DNA from: Bacteroidales bacterium
Lineage (GTDB): Bacteria > Bacteroidota > Bacteroidia > Bacteroidales > P3
DNA: 8,415 bases
Assembly: GCA_023227645.1 (NCBI GenBank)
Contig: JALNVJ010000059.1
Location: forward strand, 1-8,415
Direction of reading: 5' to 3'
Shown here: piece after piece, positions 6,298 through 8,415 of the stretch
Numbering within the stretch: the first letter of the stretch is position 1
Layout of the letters: each line of letters begins with the position of its first letter
Notes under the pieces: generated by a model
Told to the model about the DNA's origin: nothing
The model's database searches: none
What the model saw: only the letters and a program-made list of their open reading frames with translations
Program-made: the position numbers and the translations under genes

Positions 6298-6831
6298 ATG
6301 AGACACGGTTGCAAAGTAAATCATCTATCAAGGACAAAAGCACATAGAGACGCAATGTTGTCAAATATGGCTTCCTCATTGATATTGCATAAAAGAATAG
6401 AAACTACATTAGCAAAAGCGAGAGCCTTAAGAACATATGTAGAACCATTAATCACAAAATCTAAAACTGATTCAACTAACGAACGTAGAGTTGTATTTAG
6501 TTATCTTCAAAATAAAGAAGCTGTTACTGAACTTTTCAGAGAAATATCTCAAAAAGTTGCAACAAGAAATGGTGGATATACAAGAATATTGAAGACTGGA
6601 CGCCGTCTTGGAGATGGAGCAGAAATGGTAATGATGGAATTGGTTGATTATAATGAAAACTTATTAAAAGAAGCTAAAGCACCTCAAGCTAAAACAACTC
6701 GTCGTGGACGCGTAAAGAAATCCGGCGAAGTTGATGCTAAAGTTGAAACAATTACAGAAGATGTAAAAGTTGATACTGTTGTAGAAGCTCAAGTTGAATC
6801 ACAAGAATCTCCAGAAGAAAAAGCAGAATAA
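6298..6831 (+). CDS. rplQ: 50S ribosomal protein bL17 with acidic C-terminal extension
   Basis: bL17 lies near the exit region of the large subunit. Residues 1 to about 118 are the standard domain: MRHGCKVNHLSRTKAHRDAM, then ETTLAKARALRTYVEPLITKSKTD (36-58), GGYTRILKTGRRLGDGAEM (92-110) and MELVDYN. E. coli bL17 ends shortly after this point (127 residues). Here the protein continues to 177, with a basic patch (TTRRGRVKK, about 133-141) and then a low-complexity Val/Glu/Lys/Asp-rich tail, likely disordered. Shorter extensions of this sort are common in Bacteroidota bL17. The start is 5 nt after rpoA, implying coupled translation. It is the last gene of the operon, and a terminator follows 24 nt downstream. 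Confidence 0.97.
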   Translation: MRHGCKVNHLSRTKAHRDAMLSNMASSLILHKRIETTLAKARALRTYVEPLITKSKTDSTNERRVVFSYLQNKEAVTELFREISQKVATRNGGYTRILKTGRRLGDGAEMVMMELVDYNENLLKEAKAPQAKTTRRGRVKKSGEVDAKVETITEDVKVDTVVEAQVESQESPEEKAE

Positions 6832-6855
6832 TATTTGTTTATTTCTTAATAAGAT

Positions 6856-6888
6856 AAAGTCGCACAATATTTTTGTGCGACTTTTTTT
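6856..6888 (+). terminator. Intrinsic terminator closing the ribosomal-protein operon
   Basis: A perfect 12-bp inverted repeat, AAAGTCGCACAA (6856-6867) and TTGTGCGACTTT (6873-6884), is separated by the 5-nt loop TATTT. The 3' arm runs into seven T residues (6882-6888). The stem has a GC-rich core and sits 24 nt after the rplQ stop, the expected place for the end of the transcript. The A-run on the 5' side gives it only a short T-tract on the other strand, so bidirectional use is possible but weaker. Confidence 0.93.
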
Positions 6889-7130
6889 GTTTCAATATGA
6901 CTTTTTTCACTTTTTCACTTTTCATTTTCTCTTGATTTACCTTCCTTATATTATTTGATTTCCCGACACTTAATAAAAGATGTTTAATTATCTTTTTTTG
7001 ATTATTAAAATTTTCTTTCCTTAGATTAGGAAGATATGCTTCTTTGTATTATTTTTGCAAGCTTTTAGACCTATGTATTTTATGATGCAGGCTTAAGGAA
7101 GTAAATAAATTATTAATCAAAATAAATTTT
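6889..7130. other. Non-coding spacer between the operon and the surface-protein gene
   Basis: About 240 bp of very AT-rich DNA with no ORF or tRNA that I can support on either strand. It starts with a pyrimidine-rich stretch on the + strand (6901-6934) holding TTTTTCAC twice in tandem. Later it holds a near-direct repeat, TGCAAGCTT (7056-7064) and TGCAGGCTT (7086-7094), offset by 30 bp. It must hold the promoter and 5' leader of the gene at 7131, since the terminator separates that gene from the operon. No riboswitch or attachment site is recognised. Confidence 0.75.
7050..7057 (+). promoter_or_regulatory. Possible Bacteroidota -7 promoter element
   Basis: TATTTTTG fits the Bacteroidota -7 consensus TAnnTTTG and lies 73 nt before the ATG at 7131, downstream of the terminator. 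I find no convincing TTG at the -33 position about 19-21 nt upstream, and such a short AT-rich motif occurs easily by chance here. Low confidence. Confidence 0.25.
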
Positions 7131-8415
7131 ATGAAACGGATTCTATTTTTATTGATGGCACTAATGTTTGCCATTACCGCTCAATCCCAGGGTGAAATCA
7201 CAATAGGGAGTGGAACAGGAACAACATTTTATGTTCCTATGTATTGTAACTATAACTATAGTTACTCTCAAACTATCTATAATTCTTCGGAAATTATTGG
7301 AGGAACTATTTCTCAAATAGCATATTACATGACTTCTACAGACGCAAGAACTGAGGATATTGTAATTTATGCTGGAAATACAACAAAAGCCTCTTTCTCT
7401 TCATCTTCAGATTATGAAGCGATTGCAAATCTTACTCAGGTTTTTAGTGGTTTGATTACCTTTAATGTAGGTTGGAATTATATTACTTTTGCAACTCCAT
7501 TTCAGTACAATGGTGTTGATAATCTAATTATTGCTGTTGATAAAAATACTGGAACATATTCTAATCGTTCTTGGCAATCACATACATCAAGTTTTGTCTC
7601 TTGTCTATATTATTATCAAGATAATACAAATATTGATCCAACTGCTCCTGATGCATCAAATAAAGGTTTTGGTTCTTCAAGACCTAATACTAAATTTGTA
7701 ATTACACCAAATGATCCTGGATTTTGTTTTGCTCCATCTAATTTAGCATATTCTAACGTATTGACTAATCAAGCTACAATAACTTGGGATGCCAATGTAA
7801 ATGTAGCATCCTATTTAGTTGAATATAAAACAAGCTCTCAAGACTGGGCAGATGCAACGTTATTCCCTGGAATTTCAGGCAGTACACATGTAATTACTAA
7901 TCTTAATGCAAATACTCAATATAATATTAGAGTAACACCAGAATGTACATCGGCTCTTTCTTCCATTATTTCTTTAAGAACAGCATGTGAAACAATAACT
8001 CAATTCCCTTGGATAGAAGGTTTTGAAGATGCTTTTAATACTGTTGCAGTTGCCCCGGGTAACAAACCTGCCCCATTTTGTTGGTATATAATTGATTCAC
8101 TTAACACTTCATCGTATTTCTGGAAGACTACCACAACAGCTAACAGTGGAACTAATGCAGTTTATATGTATGGTTATTCAACTGCATCAACATCAACAAC
8201 TGCTACATATCAAAATAATGATTGGTTAATTTCGCCAATAATTAGTTTGACAGGTGGTGAACGTTTAAACTTCTGGGCTAAAAAATCTTCTTCATCATAT
8301 TACCCAGACCTTTTAGTTTATGCTATGGATGTTAGTCAATCAGACTTAAATCAAACAGCAAGTAATGCTAATTTTGTATTAGTTGGTTCTATTGACACTT
8401 TATTATTAACTACAA
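7131..8415 (+). CDS. Secreted FnIII / Cleaved-adhesin-type surface protein (partial, right edge)
   Basis: The frame is open from ATG 7131 to the window end (428 codons, no stop). Residues 1-20 (MKRILFLLMALMFAITAQSQ) form a signal peptide: basic start, hydrophobic core, and a plausible cleavage site near 18-20, so export by Sec is expected. Residues about 21-190 are a beta-rich region beginning EITIGSGTGTTFYVP, with SQTIYNSSEIIGGTISQIAYYM, seen at the start of many Bacteroidota secreted proteins. An FnIII domain lies at about 199-285 (CFAPSNLAYS, ATITWDA, YLVEYKTSS, LNANTQYNIRV). From about 293 there is a Cleaved-adhesin/MAM-like jelly roll (FPWIEGFED, then NNDWLISPIISL and GERLNFWAKKS). Such proteins usually end in a type IX sorting domain, which would be beyond the window. 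Substrate is unknown. A-rich sequence without a Shine-Dalgarno motif precedes the start. Confidence 0.9.
   Translation, partial: MKRILFLLMALMFAITAQSQGEITIGSGTGTTFYVPMYCNYNYSYSQTIYNSSEIIGGTISQIAYYMTSTDARTEDIVIYAGNTTKASFSSSSDYEAIANLTQVFSGLITFNVGWNYITFATPFQYNGVDNLIIAVDKNTGTYSNRSWQSHTSSFVSCLYYYQDNTNIDPTAPDASNKGFGSSRPNTKFVITPNDPGFCFAPSNLAYSNVLTNQATITWDANVNVASYLVEYKTSSQDWADATLFPGISGSTHVITNLNANTQYNIRVTPECTSALSSIISLRTACETITQFPWIEGFEDAFNTVAVAPGNKPAPFCWYIIDSLNTSSYFWKTTTTANSGTNAVYMYGYSTASTSTTATYQNNDWLISPIISLTGGERLNFWAKKSSSSYYPDLLVYAMDVSQSDLNQTASNANFVLVGSIDTLLLTT

Noticed and set aside
6061..6324. Minus-strand open frame of 87 codons opposite the rpoA C-terminal domain
   Set aside because: It is fully explained as the antisense of rpoA and the rplQ start; it has no start context or recognisable protein character.
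1..6888. A novel mobile or defence system hidden in the operon
   Set aside because: Every base up to the terminator is accounted for by conserved genes or short gaps in the standard order; no insertion, repeat array, integrase or frameshift was seen.
7031..7046. Small inverted repeat GAAG/CTTC around 7030-7042 as a terminator or operator
   Set aside because: Only four to five pairs with a wobble and no T-tract; within chance for this composition.

Overview
This window is a core piece of a Bacteroidota chromosome. It carries the downstream part of the spc ribosomal-protein cluster fused to the alpha cluster, followed by the start of a secreted surface-protein gene. The assignment rests on five things: gene order (secY, map, infA, rpmJ, with no adk between secY and map); strongly AT-rich DNA; start codons preceded by A/T-rich stretches instead of Shine-Dalgarno sequences; a zinc-ligand-poor bL36; and, at the right end, an exported protein with an FnIII domain and a Cleaved-adhesin-like domain, as in the type IX secretion cargo of this phylum. 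Genus cannot be read from the sequence.

Layout. Positions 1-13 are the last codons of rplR (uL18). Then, all on the + strand and tightly packed: rpsE (21-539), rpmD (554-730), rplO (759-1205), secY (1215-2567), map (2590-3384), infA (3386-3604), rpmJ (3637-3753), rpsM (3783-4160), rpsK (4252-4641), rpsD (4676-5281), rpoA (5300-6292) and rplQ (6298-6831). A strong intrinsic terminator at 6856-6888 closes the operon. After about 240 bp of AT-rich non-coding DNA, a gene starts at 7131 and runs off the right edge. It has a signal peptide, an N-terminal beta-rich region, an FnIII domain and a Cleaved-adhesin-type domain.

The operon genes serve linked functions: large and small ribosomal subunit proteins, the SecY translocon pore that docks on ribosomes, the methionine aminopeptidase that trims nascent chains, initiation factor IF-1, and the RNA polymerase alpha subunit. 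All look intact, with expected lengths and key residues. rpmD and rpmJ are short (58 and 38 codons) but complete.

Most of the window is ordinary conserved housekeeping sequence, and I do not see a new multi-gene system. The most interesting item is the 91-nt rpsK leader, the longest gap inside the operon. It is the only leader with clear Shine-Dalgarno-like sequences. It also contains an 8-bp stem-loop whose loop is complementary over 7 nt to one of those sequences, so a pseudoknot could mask the rpsK ribosome-binding site. This is a hypothesis from pairing by eye.
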